Shown here: positions 42,953 to 54,182 of the stretch, piece after piece
Position numbering within the stretch: the first letter of the stretch is position 1
Layout: each line of letters begins with the position of its first letter
NCBI GenBank assembly: GCA_033964015.1
Contig: JAWWUD010000062.1
Location: forward strand, 310,001 to 374,000
Direction: 5' to 3'
Length of the DNA stretch: 64,000 bases
DNA from: Scolanthus callimorphus
Taxonomy: Eukaryota > Cnidaria > Anthozoa > Actiniaria > Edwardsiidae
Program-made: the position numbers and the translations under genes
Notes under the pieces: generated by a model
Told to the model about the DNA's origin: nothing
Database searches by the model: none
Seen by the model: the letters and a program-made list of their open reading frames with translations, nothing else

Positions 42953-43492
42953 AACACTTATGGGATGAGGTTGAGCGTGATAGTGAGATTTGTCAATGGC
43001 ACGGTTTGTGTTATCTGCCGAAGCAAAGCTGAGGCAGATAATACTAACTCGAGCCGTTGACAAATCTCACTATCATGCGAAAACCGAATTCCATTTATTG
43101 TTTTATTATTCAGCAACCAGGAATTCTTACCTAGCTAAACGAAGTCGATGATGAGGCCTTGCAAGGCGAAACAGTTTTTCAACTTCAGCTTACGTCCATT
43201 AGTATTTTCCTCTTCGTATTCAATTCAGATAGCCATTGTTGATGTTTAGATATCCTGAGCAATCTCTCGGCAAAAAGCATAGCAGATTCAACAAGAATAT
43301 TGGCAAAATTGGCTTTCACTTCCAAAATGAAACCAACATGGTGACCAAACCTATTGGCTTACGTTATGACGTCATTACAGTGTATCAATCCTAATGTCTG
43401 GAGTTCAACATCACAAACTGCATGCCAACATGCTTTCCCTGCGTACTCTTGGCCAATCAGAACCGAGATAGTGGCATGGCTGAATATATATT
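42953..43492. mobile_element. MITE related to the 402-bp family
   Basis: CTTATGGGATGAGGTTGAGC, a stem of AGTGAGATTTGTCAATGGC with GTTGACAAATCTCACT, the phrase GAAAACCGAATTCCA and the tail CCAATCAGAACCGAGATAG correspond in order to parts of 8399-8800. Flanks are TA-rich, so the duplication cannot be fixed. Confidence 0.7.
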
Positions 43493-43501
43493 ATATTACA
43501 G

Positions 43502-43735
43502 GCCCGTAGCCAGGGATTTTTGTGGGGGGTGCTAATCTAGAAAATGTGGACCAACGTGGTATGAATTATTATTAACTGCTAGTCAAAATTCTAGAAAAAG
43601 CAAGTATAGGCGAAACTGGCTGTATGCCAAAGTGACGGCAGTTTCTGCTTGGCCCGTTTAGTCGTGTTTTCAAACCCTTAAATGTGGACCTTGTCGCATG
43701 GGGGTGCTTGCGCACCCCCGAAACCCCCCCTGGCT
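43502..43735. mobile_element. MITE with GGCCCGTAGCCAGG left end
   Basis: Left CAGGCCCGTAGCCAGGG and right CCCCCCTGGCTA are inverted; the last bases of the right end are lost. The same end type as 25145-25466. Confidence 0.65.
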
Positions 43736-43837
43736 AAATTTGACGTCATCTGCGGAAAACATGTGTGACTGAACTTATTAAAGGGTCTATAGATGGTTCC
43801 TTTCGCGAAATGTGATTTTTTTTTTTTTTTTTCTTTC

Positions 43838-44640
43838 TGTATATTAAAAACCTATAGCGTAAGCTGTCTGACCGTCTGTGTACACATGGGATCCCTGTGG
43901 TACTCAAAGAAAAAATATACTTGGGATATTTTGTCTATGCTACAAGTGGGTACAATCACGTGATGTGACGTCATTGATGACGTCATCAGTGATTGAAAAA
44001 TTCATTTCTTGTGAAGGGAAGACTCTAAAACAACCAAACTTGAGTAGTGTTGCCTAGGTCACCAGAGGAGCGAAATAAAGTGGTCATGTGATGTGACGTC
44101 ATCATTGACGTCATCTATGCTTGAAACATGAATAATATCTCGTGAAGGGAAGACTCTAAAACAACTAAACTTGGATAAAAATTAACTAGGTCACCAGAGG
44201 AGAGAAACAAAATGGTCACGTGATGTGATGTCATCTACCGGTATGCTTGAAAAATTACTAACTCGTAAAGGAAAGACCCTTAGACAACCAAAGTTGGGTA
44301 TAATTGTCTAGGTCACCAGAGGAGTGAAACAAAGTGGCCATGTTATGTGACGTCACCGATGACGTCGTCCATGCTTGAAATGTTATTTTCTCATGAAGGG
44401 AATGCCCTAAGACAACCACACTTGGGTGGGATTATATAGGTCTCAGAGGAGCGAAACAAAGTGGTCACGTGATGTGACATCACCGATGACATCATCTATG
44501 CTTGAAAATTTATTTCTCATGAAGGGAACGCTCTAAGACAACCAAGCTTGGGTAGAATTGTCTTGGTCACCAGAGGAACTACAATGAAGTGGTCTCGTAT
44601 GTGCGCATCATAGAGACATCAACGATGATACCGAGCTTTA
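43838..44640. mobile_element. Second TGACGTCA-rich tandem element
   Basis: Five units start near 43966, 44094, 44226, 44348 and 44475 (122-132 bp apart) with GTGATGTGACGTCATTGATG and variants, and GGTCACCAGAGGAGCGAAA between them. The left part (CCTATAGCGTAAGCTGTCTG, TGTACACATGGGATCCCTGT) matches 35020-35090. Several CRE cores here have decayed (TGATGTCA, TGACATCA). Confidence 0.85.
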
Positions 44641-44682
44641 AAAATAGGCAGCACAGCTGCATAGTGGGATACCTGGTGTGAA

Positions 44683-45385
44683 ATGTTTAAGGGATCTGAT
44701 CATCACTATTATTTGAATTTTATCCACTTGCATGGATGGACGTCTTATTTTGACACTTACACCTGCACAATTGCCAATCACAATAATCTTCTAACTAAAG
44801 GTGGTGGGCTTCCAAGGAAGAAGATGATGCTTATAGTTGTATGTTGTTATTCAAACAAACAAGAAAGGGAAGCCAAAGATCTGTTTAATTATCTACTTGT
44901 TATCAACTCTGATAGGCAAGGGCTATATGGATGATTTAAACATTCCCATTCATGGGGACCTACAGTAGGCAGTTATACTTGGACAGATACAGTTATACTT
45001 GGGTAGATCAACACTACATGCTGAGTGTTTTTTTGTTGTTGTTCTGCTTTTATTTGCAGAGTCAGCCTTCAAGTCAAACAATAGCATGGTGCTAAAATTA
45101 TCTGATTATTTTTTGTACTTTCTAAACTCACATCTGGGTATTAATTGCCAGAATGCATGTGAATGTCATCATGTTTCCCACAGCAAATGCTGGATGTTCT
45201 TAATAGCATCACAGCATCAGATCACCACAGCTTTCATTGCAGTGACAAGGCAAAGTAAATAATTCTTAATGCACTAAAACCACCTTGTGGGTAATCTTGA
45301 TTTATTTGATGTGGCACCAGTGGTAGTAAGAATATTTGCATCAATTGTACTTTGGAAACTGCTTACACATGGCAGCTATTTGCAA
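44683..45385 (+). other. Unassigned plus-strand open stretches
   Basis: Two open frames, 44683-44934 (includes LPRKKMMLIVVCCYSNKQ) and 45060-45262 (includes NSMVLKLSDYFLYFLNSH), have protein-like composition but no motif I know. A third open stretch, about 45285-45395 (DLFDVAPVVVRIFASIVLWK), runs into the fold-back element border. They could be remains of one gene interrupted by that element, together with 49965-50195. No splice sites support it. Confidence 0.25.
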
Positions 45386-45860
45386 TACCACCGATGGGTG
45401 TCGGAAAAACGAAGATGGGAAAAACGAAGATGGAAGACCTAAGAGGCCTCTTCGTTTTTCCAAAAGGAAAAACGAAGACCCCCATGAAATGTGACTGTAC
45501 TCGTGTTCCTGCCCTCTGCTCTTCGTGATTTCATGTAATTTTAGCAAACATGGACGAGCTAACTTGGGATCTTCGTTTTTCCAACGGGAAAAACGAAGAC
45601 CCCCTCTTCGTTTTTCCAATCGGAAAAACGAAGACCCCATGAAATAATGACTGTACTCACGCTCAGGTCATCGGATTGACTGTATTACAGCATTTTGCTT
45701 GCTTTTCTATCGTGCAAATCGAGTAATTTGTCGATCGGTTGGCTCTATTTTTCGTTCGCTGTTATTTACTGGGGCCCGCAATCAATGAACAGCGGTTTTA
45801 TTTCCACAGGGAGTCGAAAAGAGGCGGGAAAATAACAACAACAAGAACATTCGCCATATT

Positions 45861-48205
45861 TTGATTTCAGTAACTATTCTATCCTCTCTCTTTGTCATTC
45901 GGGCTGCTCGCCGTGATTTAGGAAACTCTTGGCGCATTATTGGAGAAAAATTATTTTGGGGTCTTCGTTTTTCCCATCGGAAAAACGAAGATCCTCGTAT
46001 ATTTTCTACTATGCGTGATTTTGACTTCATAACTATCCTATCCTCTCTCTTTGTCATTCGGGCTGCTCGCCGTGCTTTAGGAACTGTAGGGTGCTCGCCG
46101 TGATTTAAGAAACCCTTGGCGCATTATTGGAGAAACATTATTTTAGGGTCTTCGTTTTTCCCATCGGAAAACGAAGACCCCCGTATATTTTCTTTACTAA
46201 GCGTGATTTTGACTTCAGTAACTATCCTATCCTCTCTCTGTGTGATTCGGGCTGCTCGCCGTGCTTTAGGAAACTCTGGGGTGCTCGTTGTGATTTAGGA
46301 AACTCTTTGCGCATTATTGGAGAAAACTTATTTTAGGGTCTTCGTTTTTAAGACCCTCGTGTATTTTCTTTACTAGGCGTGATTTTGACTTCAGCAACTA
46401 TCCTATCCTCTCTCTTTGTCATTCGGGCTGCTTGCCGTGATTTAGGAACCTCTAGGGTGCTCGCCGTGATTTAGAAAACTCTTGGCGCATTATTGGAGAA
46501 AATTATTTTAGGGTCTTCGTTTTTCCCATCGGAAAAACGAAGACCCCCGTATATTTTCTTCACTAAGCGTGATTTTGACTTCAGTAAACTATCCTATCCT
46601 CTCTCTTTGTCATTCGGGCTGCTCGCCGTGCTTTAGGAAACTCTAGGGTGCTCGCCGGGATTTAGAAAACTCTTGGCGCATTGTTGGAGAAAAAATATTT
46701 TGGGGTCTTCGTTTTTCCCATGGGAAAAACGAAGACCCAAGTTTATTTCCTTTACCAAGCGTGATTTTGACTTCAGTAACTATTCTTTCCTCTCTCTTCG
46801 TCATTCGGGCTGCTCGCCGTGCTTTAGGAAACTCTAGGGTGCTCGCCGGGATTTAAGAAACCCTTGGCGCATTATTGGAGAAAAATTATTTTAGGGTCTT
46901 CGTTTTTCCCATCGGAAAAACGAAGACCCCCGTATATTTTCTTTACTAAGCGTGATTTTGACTTCAGTAACTATTCTATGCCTCTCTTTTGGTCATTCAG
47001 GCTGCTTGCTGTGATCAGGAAACTCTAGGCTGCTCGCCATGATTTAGAAAACTCTTGGCGCATTGTTGGAGAAAAAATATTTTGGGGTCTTCGTTTTTCC
47101 CATGGGAAAAACGAAGACCCCCGTTTATTTTCTTTACTAAGCGTGATTTTGACTTCAGTAACTATTCTTTCCTCTCTCTTCGTCATTCGGGCTGCTTGCC
47201 GTGATTTAGGAACCTCTAGGGTGCTCGCCGTGATTTAGAAAACTCTTGGCGCATTATTGGAGAAAAATTATTTTAGGGTCTTCGTTTTTCCCATGGGAAA
47301 AACGAAGACCCCCGTATATCTTCTTCACTAAGCGTGATTTTGACTTCAGTAAACTATCCTATCCTCTCTCTTTGTCATTCGGGCTGCTCGCCGTGCTTTA
47401 GGAAACTGTAGGGTGCTCGCCGTGATTTAAGAAACCCTTGGCGCATTATTGGAGAAAAATTATTTTAGGGTCTTCGTTTTTCCCATCGGAAAAACGAAGA
47501 CCCCCGTATATTTTCTTCACTAAGCGTGATTTTGACTTCGTAACTATCCTATCCTCTCTCTTTGTCATTCGGGCTGCTCGCCGTGCTTTAGGAAACTCTA
47601 GGATGATCACCGTGAATTAAGAAACCCTTGGCGCATTATTGGAGAAAAAATATTTTAGGGTCTTCGTTTTTCCCATCGGAAAAACGAAGACCCTCGTGTA
47701 TTTTCTTTACTAAGCGTGATTTTCACTTCAATAATGATTCTTTCCTCCCTCTTCGTCATTCGGGCTGCTTGCCGTGATTTAGGAACCTCTAGGGTGCTCG
47801 CCGTGATTTAAGAAACCCTTGGCGCATTATTGGAGAAATATTATTTTAGGGTCTTCGTTTTTCCCATCGGAAAAACGAAGACCCTCGTGTATTTTCTTTA
47901 CTAAGCGTGATTTTGACTTCAGTAAATATTCAATCCTCTCTCTTTGTCATTCGGGCTGCTCGCCGTCATTTAGGAACCTCAAGGTGCTCGCCGTGATTTT
48001 AGAAACCCTTGGCGCATTATTGGAGAAAAATTATTTTGGGGTCCTCGTGCATTTTCTTTACTAAGCGTGATTTTGACTTCAGTAAATATTCTATCCTCTC
48101 TCTTTGTCATTCGGGCTGCTTGGCGTGCTTTAGGAAACTCTAGGGTACTCGCCGTGATTTAAGAAGCGCTTGGCGCATTATTGGAGAAAAATTATTTTAG
48201 GGTCT
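45861..48205 (+). repeat. Left tandem array of the ~190-bp unit
   Basis: Hairpin cores are at about 45958, 46146, 46335 (damaged), 46512, 46704, 46896, 47087, 47277, 47468, 47658, 47848, 48037 (damaged) and 48199. Confidence 0.93.
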
Positions 48206-48229
48206 TCGTTTTTCCGATGGGAAAAACGA

Positions 48230-49480
48230 AGACCCCAAAATAATTTTTCTCCAACAATGCGCCAAGAGTTTTCTAAATCATGGCGAGCAGCCTAGAGTTT
48301 CCTGATCACAGCAAGCAGCCTGAATGACCAAAAGAGAGGCACAGAATAGTTACTGAAGTCAAAATCACGCTTAGTAAAGAAAATATACGGGGGTCTTCGT
48401 TTTTCCGATGGGAAAAACGAAGACCCTAAAATAATTTTTCTCCAATAATGCGCCAAGGTTTCTTAAATCCCTGCGAGCACCCTAGAGTTTCCTAAAGCAC
48501 GGCGAGCAGCCCGAATGACAAAGAGAGAGGATAGGATAGTTACGAAGTCAAAATCACGCTTAGTGAAGAAAATATACGGGGGTCTTCGTTTTTCCGATGG
48601 GAAAAACGAAGACCCTAAAATAATTTTTCTCCAATAATGCGCCAAGGGTTTCTTAAATCCCGGCGAGCACCCTAGAGTTTCCTAAAGCACGGCGAGCAGC
48701 CCGAATGACGAAGAGAGAGGAAAGAATAGTTACTGAAGTCAAAATCACGCTTAGTAAAGAAAATAAACGGGGGTCTTCGTTTTTCCCATGGGAAAACGAA
48801 GACCCCAAAATATTTTTTCTCCAACAATGCGCCAAGAGTTTTCTAAATCACGGCGAGCACCCTAGAGGTTCCTAAATCACGGCAAGCAGCCCGAATGACG
48901 AAGAGAGAGGAAAGAATAGTTACTGAAGTCAAAATCACGCTTAGTAAAGAAAATAAACGGGGGTCTTCGTTTTTCCCATGGGAAAACTAAGACCCCAAAA
49001 TATTTTTTCTCCAACAATGCGCCAAGAGTTTTCTAAATCATGGCGAGCAGCCTAGAGTTTCCTGATCACAGCAAGCAGCCTGAATGACCAAAAGAGAGGC
49101 ATAGAATAGTTACTGAAGTCAAAATCACGCTTAGTAAAGAAAATATACGGGGGTCTTCGTTTTTCCGATGGGAAAAACGAAGACCCTAAAATAATTTTTC
49201 TCTAATAATGCGCCAAGGGTTTCTTAAATCACGGCGAGCACCCTACAGTTTCCTAAAGCACGGCGAGCAGCCCGAATGACAAAGAGAGAGGATAGGATAG
49301 TTATGAAGTCAAAATCACGCATAGTAAAGAAAATATACGAGGATCTTCGTTTTTCCGATGGGAAAAACGAAGACCCCAAAATAATTTTTCTCCAATAATG
49401 CGCCAAGAGTTTCCTAAATCACGGCGAGCAGCCCGAATGACAAAGAGAGAGGATAGAATAGTTACTGAAATCAAAATATG
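48230..49480 (-). repeat. Right tandem array of the ~190-bp unit (inverted)
   Basis: Hairpin cores are at about 48391, 48582, 48772, 48962, 49152 and 49342, with the unit phrases in reverse complement. It is roughly half as long as the left array. Confidence 0.93.
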
Positions 49481-49964
49481 GCGAATGTTCTTGTTGTTGT
49501 TATTTTCCCGCCTCTTTTCGACTCCCTGTGGAAATAAAACCGCTGTTCATTGATTGCGGGCCCCAGTAAATAACAGCGATCGAAAAATAGAGCCAACCGA
49601 TCGACAAATTACTCGATTTGCACGATAGAAAAGCAAGCAAAATGCTGTAATACAGTCAATCCGATGACCTGAGCGTGAGTACAGTCATTATTTCATGGGG
49701 TCTTCGTTTTTCCGATTGGAAAAACGAAGAGGGGGTCTTCGTTTTTCCCGTTGGAAAAACGAAGATCCCAAGTTAGCTCGTCCATGTTTGCTAAAATTAC
49801 ATGAAATCACGAAGAGCAGAGGGCAGGAACACGAGTACAGTCACATTTCATGGGGTCTTCGTTTTTCCTTTTGGAAAAACGAAGAGGCCTCTTAGGTCTT
49901 CCATCTTCGTTTTTCCCATCTTCGTTTTTCCGACACCCTACCACCGATCCCAGATACTTCTCTG

Positions 49965-50195
49965 TTGAAGAGGCAATCCCTCATCTATGCAAACATCTTT
50001 GACAAATCACAGTTGAGGGGCAATTGGATCTTCCATACTGATGATGTCTCAAAACCCAGCTGTATTTTATTTCATCTTCTGGGTTTTATTTGCAAAGTAC
50101 ATTGTGACCAGCTTATACCGTTACGGTCCACCCTTGTCGATCTGAAGGAGTTCCTGTCGAATATCAAGGAATTCCTAGCCCAAATTTTCATGTAA
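49965..50195 (+). other. Unassigned open frame right of the fold-back element
   Basis: A 76-residue frame with NIFDKSQLRGNWIFHTDD and LVDLKEFLSNIKEFLAQIF. Composition is protein-like. The 10-bp duplication TACCACCGAT sits just before it, so it was once contiguous with the open stretch ending at 45395. I do not recognise the protein. Confidence 0.3.
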
Positions 50196-50552
50196 AGCCT
50201 CTTCTTTATCCTCTAATGTATCAGTCAATTCCAGCGGTGACCATGCCCCCTCCCCTTGAGCAAACCCCCGGGAATTGGTCATTTCTAAAAATAAGAATTA
50301 AAATTTGCCGCCCCGGGGCTAAAAAACATGCAAAATACCCCCATAACCGGTACGACAAAAAGGAAAGAAATGATCCCATCGACACTGCATTACAAAACTT
50401 CACAACAAAATATTTTCTCTCAAAACTTCAACTCCAATTATTCTGTTCAATTATTCTATTCTATTCAACCATTTATAATTCGTTTTAGAATTGTATTAGC
50501 TTTCTCGTCTTTGAACGAGTTCTCGTTTCACTGAGACAAAATTAGCCTGCTA

Positions 50553-50803
50553 GCAGGCATTGGAGGCTGTTTTTATCAGCGAAAACCCAGAGTTCGTAGT
50601 CGTGAGCGTCATCTTGGATTTTTTTGGCCGAGTGACAATGGGGCAAGTGACAAAACGCCTCTCTCCCACCCCCCACCCCCCCCCCCCACCCCCTCGTTTT
50701 GTCACTCGCCCCATTGTCACTTGGCCAAAAAAATCCAAGATGGCGCTCGCAACTACGAACTCTGGGTTTTCGCCGATAAAAACAGCCTCCAATGCCTTAT
50801 AAA
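50553..50803. mobile_element. Palindromic MITE with poly-C centre
   Basis: GGCATTGGAGGCTGTTTTTATC with ACCCAGAGTTCGTAGT at the left mirrors ACTACGAACTCTGGGTTTTCG (as written on the right arm, AACTACGAACTCTGGG) and ACAGCCTCCAATGCC. The arms are about 105 bp. The TTGTCACTCGCCCCATTGTC pairing borders a C-rich loop at 50669-50694. Confidence 0.85.
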
Positions 50804-50935
50804 TAAGCAAAACAAGTCCATCACTGTCTCTAATCATATTTGAAATCCTATAAAAATGTGGTGTGTATAAGTCTTCTAAAAAGGTAACCCCCCCCCCCCC
50901 CCCTTGAAAAATAAAAAACAAATCCTGACCCCTGG

Positions 50936-51352
50936 GGCCCGGGGGGGGACTCCCCATGTTTTCAAACGGGGGTGCTCGTCCTATCCCTTAGGGTATAAAA
51001 TTGACAGACGTGCTATCTCTTAGGGGTGTTTAAAATCAGCCCTATCCCTTAGGGGAGTCTCAGACCAATCCTTGCCCCCAGAAATATATTTGTACTGACA
51101 CCAGAACTGATATTTTGAAAGGAAACTTGGATGAAAACCCTAAAAGACCTAAAATTCGCTTTTATTTGTTTTGACCTGCCAAATTTGCTATCTTTTAGGG
51201 GTAAATTCGGCGTTCGCCTCGCCAAATTTGCTTTCTTTTAGGGGTAAATTTGCTGTCGGTCACACCCATTTTGCTATCCCTTAGGGTCAAAATCAATTTT
51301 CCCGACGAGCACCCCCGTCTGAAATATTGAAAGTCTCCCCCGGGCCCCTGGG
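50936..51352. mobile_element. MITE with GGGGCCCGGGGG ends and CTATCCCTTAGGG phrases
   Basis: GGGGCCCGGGGGGGGACTCCCC at the left opposes TCCCCCGGGCCCC at the right; inside, AACGGGGGTGCTCGTC opposes GACGAGCACCCCCGT. CTATCCCTTAGGG, itself nearly palindromic, occurs at least three times. Confidence 0.75.
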
Positions 51353-51479
51353 CCAGCAAGGAAGGAAGGCAGTGGTGTGCAAATGCCCCACAGTGTCCTG
51401 AGAATGCCCCACAATGTCCTGGGGGGGGGGGGGGGGGCATGATCATTGCTGGAATTGGCTGGTACATTAACTAATCTTA

Positions 51480-52111
51480 ATAAACCAAACCAACCTGCAA
51501 ATACAATGCCTGACACCTACTAAAATAATATTCGTCTCGTAGGTTTTCTGAATCTTCCTTAATAAACTGTATATCTCCACTGAATATTAAAACACAGAGT
51601 GTTGAAGAGATGTATTGACCATTAATCACAAGCACTGGAATCTTTTGTGTATCTATAGATAGCATTTGTGATCAGCTTTGGCCTCATTGCATGGAGTCCA
51701 ACTGTAAAACACAGCACAAAACTCGATCACGGATCAACTTCAAACTAATGGACAGAATGTTTTCCCACAGGGTTCACAGGAGCGTGGAAAACTCTGCTTT
51801 TATGACATGATTATAAAACCTTTTTGTGATAAAAATGACCAAATGTAAACACGTGAGACAGACTCCGCCATCTTGAATTTATCGATAGCGCATGCATTGA
51901 CGTAAAGAGTGACGTAAAGAGTGTGACGTAAATCTATTGTTACGGACATCGGCAGCCCTGACTTGAATCCGATGGCAATAGTGGGAATACCACAGGTATC
52001 CCACTAAAAATGACATAAAACTGACTGAGAGCTCCGCTTTTAGGCAGTGCCTAAATCTATATATTATCCGTATGATTGTAATATCATATAAGTGTATTTT
52101 TATTATATTCG
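51480..52111. other. Mostly unassigned; right end of the TGACGTCA family near 51900-52065
   Basis: TTGACGTAAAGAGTGACGTAAA and GAGCTCCGCTTTTAGGCAGTG then CCTAAATCTATATATTA match the end region of the 34725-35930 element. The rest has no supported feature. Confidence 0.45.
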
Positions 52112-52191
52112 AATTCGCTCAACCGAATATAAAACATTTATCATGAAATACGTAACTACTTATTAGAAGTGGGTCCACACAAGACGCGTGC
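52112..52191 (-). repeat. Ngaro-like repeat B2 (outer end)
   Basis: CAACCGAATATAAAACATTT through CCACACAAGACGCGTGC, as in B1 with single differences (GTGGGTCC against GTGTGTCC). Confidence 0.9.
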
Positions 52192-52347
52192 ACTCTTTAT
52201 TCACACTATTATTCACACTATTAATCATTCACACTGTAATGAATATAATAATTATAATTGCAGTATTTGACATTGATATTCTTACTGGAATAAAGATAAT
52301 ATTCATTGTATATGTTAAACTCTTCCAATCATTGGGTATTTAATTTT

Positions 52348-52507
52348 CAGAGTGCTTAAAGCGAGGAGTTGGGCGCGAATGAATTACGCATGCAAACTGT
52401 AATGCTTATATATTTGCGTCTAGCTAATCACCGAAACCATGTGTAAACAAGCATGCATACCCTACACGCTAATAAGGCGGTATACTTAACCCATGATAAA
52501 TACATTT
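52348..52507 (-). repeat. Ngaro-like repeat A2
   Basis: Same 160-bp sequence as A1, placed between the two B repeats. Confidence 0.92.
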
Positions 52508-52514
52508 ATATTCT

Positions 52515-52602
52515 AATTCGCTCACCCGCTCAACCGAATATAAAACATTTATCATGAAATACGTAACTACTTATTAGAAGTGTGTCCACACAAGACGCGT
52601 GC
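52515..52602 (-). repeat. Ngaro-like repeat B1
   Basis: As B2, with an extra CACCCGCT near its start. It lies just 25 bp beyond the recombinase stop codon. Confidence 0.9.
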
Positions 52603-52626
52603 GAACTTTAAAGAACGGGAAACAAA

Positions 52627-53639
52627 TTAAATACCCAATGATCTAGAAACAGATAGCAAAGCAGAAATGTTATCCTTGATATAGCCATCTTTAGCTTTGT
52701 CAGATCTCCATCTGCCGTGTCTCTTAAATAGCCTATCGTTAATACCAGCGTTGGCTGCAGTAGATGCACCACCTGCTCTTAGGCTATAAAGACCAAACTC
52801 TTTCTTAGAAAGGCCTATTGCTGAGAAAGCGTCAAGCACAATTTCTCGGGCTCTTGTATAAGAAATATGATCAGTTCCCTTGAGCTTATAAATGCCTTGT
52901 TTCTTACAAAAAGTAAGAGCACGAAAAATAAATTCTAATGATCCTTCTGCAAAACATGCTGCATTGAAATATCTTAGAATAAGAGCTACTGGACAAATAG
53001 ATCTGTGAGTCTTAGCGACTATTACCCAAGCACCTTCTCTATAAATATCTGTCTTGCTCTTCTCTATGAAAATTTTCATGAAGGAGTCTTCAAACAGAAA
53101 GTCCGATCTACGTAATTGCGAAAGCTCACTGAAACGTAGAAATCCTGTATAGCCAAGTACACACAAGGTCAGAACACGGAGATCTGATAAATTAGCAGAC
53201 GAATGACCATGACGTTCAAATAATGCATGAATGATTTCAGGTGTAACTGGTTCTTTCTTTTTAATTTCAGAACTTAATAACCTTTTAGCGGCTTGAATTA
53301 CTGAAACGGCAGTAGATGAACTGCAGGGATTATCAAAATTAGCTAGTCTATGATACCAGGAGATACCATAGAAAACCTCATCAATAACACTAGACGAAAC
53401 ACTTTCTTGAATCAAACTAATGAAAAACAAAGCAATGTACTTGCTAGATGCTGGGAAAACATTTATTTCGGGAAAAAGGGAAGCCCATTTTACCCACTTA
53501 TTAAATCCTCTCTCATATTTTATCTTTGTATTATGAGCCTTGCTTTGTAGTAAGACATCAGGCAGTTGTTCGCTGAGAGTAACTAGTTGGAGATGTTGAA
53601 CTTCTGTATAAGGTCGCCTAACAGCATCATTAAGTAAAT
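52627..53639 (-). CDS. Tyrosine recombinase of the Ngaro-like element
   Basis: Integrates the circular DNA copy by strand exchange. The frame is open over 337 codons from a 3-prime splice site (pyrimidine-rich tract, TTTCAG) at 53640 to the stop. The N-terminal core-binding domain includes NTKIKYERGFNKWVKWASLF. The catalytic domain has the first Arg in GYTGFLRFSEL and the HxxR box as GLYSLRAGGAS, with Tyr in place of His. It ends with KRHGRWRSDKAKDGYI, giving the His/Trp and the nucleophile Tyr. Because no ATG starts the frame and a strong acceptor precedes it, I think this ORF is expressed from a spliced message. It is the only undamaged ORF of the element. Confidence 0.9.
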
Positions 53640-53844
53640 CTGAAAGAGGAAAAGGAAAAAAGAGAGAAAAAAAAATTTAAGTGTGGAAATACTGAATTAC
53701 ATTCTTATGTTCTCTCGTCACAATTTGAAATCAAACCAATCGGTATATGAAATGTCATTCATTCGACAATAGAATCTGCCAAGGATCACTTTTCTCTTGT
53801 TAAATGGCTAGTAAACATCACCTACCAATCGGTTATGACACTTT

Positions 53845-54130
53845 ATGCCCTTCGGCTGTTGTTATGACGTGCCATTCGGCTATTATTTTAGACACGCGCC
53901 ATTCGGCTATTGTTTGAGACACGCGCCATTCAGCTATTGTTTGAGACACGCGCCATTCGGCTATTGTTTGAGACGCACCATTCGGCTATTGTTTGAGACT
54001 GACACCATTCAGCTATTGTTTGAGACACGCGCCATTCGGCTATTGTTTGATACGCAACATTCGGCTATTGTTTGAGACTGACACCATTCGGCTAATTGTT
54101 TGAGATGCGCGCCATTCGGCTATTGTTAAT
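53845..54130. repeat. 27-bp minisatellite inside the Ngaro-like element
   Basis: About ten units of GCCATTCGGCTATTGTTTGA plus GACACGC are 25-28 bp apart. It sits between the RNase H end and the recombinase, in the putative intron. Frames such as PFGYCLRHA are products of the repeat. Confidence 0.92.
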
Positions 54131-54182
54131 GGCAACATATCCGATAAAAGAAAAACACGCATGGAACTAAATGTTAAAATAT

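Larger units (their letters stand above)
45396..49938. mobile_element. 4.54-kb fold-back transposon with arms of 190-bp hairpin units
   Basis: The ends are perfect inverted GGGTGTCGGAAAAACGAAGA. The target duplication is TACCACCGAT, 10 bp, at 45386-45395 and 49939-49948. The outer ~460 bp of each arm are inverted copies, and the inner parts are tandem arrays of a 188-192-bp unit. The left array has about 12 units up to 48200, the right one about 6.5 from 48230 in opposite orientation. Each unit includes the hairpin GGGTCTTCGTTTTTCCCATC-GGAAAAACGAAGACCC and the phrase TTGGCGCATTATTGGAG. No transposase. This is the architecture of Drosophila FB and sea-urchin TU elements, and the 10-bp duplication points to a Mutator-like transposase. 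Confidence 0.93.
50214..51472. mobile_element. Outer MITE with AATGTATCAGTCAATTCCAGC ends, holding two others
   Basis: TAATGTATCAGTCAATTCCA then GCGGTGACCATGCCCCC at the left is the complement of the right end TTGCTGGAATTGGCTGGTAC then ATTAAC, with a poly-G tract just inside. Two further MITEs with their own inverted ends lie in the interior. Confidence 0.7.

Noticed and set aside
46116..49406. Repeated 60-residue frames (MAHYWRKIILGSSFF...) on both strands
   Set aside because: They are translations of the 190-bp hairpin unit. The unit length is not a multiple of three, the frames end at every unit, and substitutions are not synonymous.
45396..49938. CRISPR array
   Set aside because: Regular spacing exists, but the units are nearly identical throughout, with no variable spacers, and the context is animal DNA.
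50550..50957. 135-residue glycine-rich minus-strand frame
   Set aside because: It runs through the poly-C centre and both arms of a palindromic MITE.
53845..54075. 76-residue frame with PFGYCLRHA repeats
   Set aside because: Product of the 27-bp minisatellite within the Ngaro-like element.
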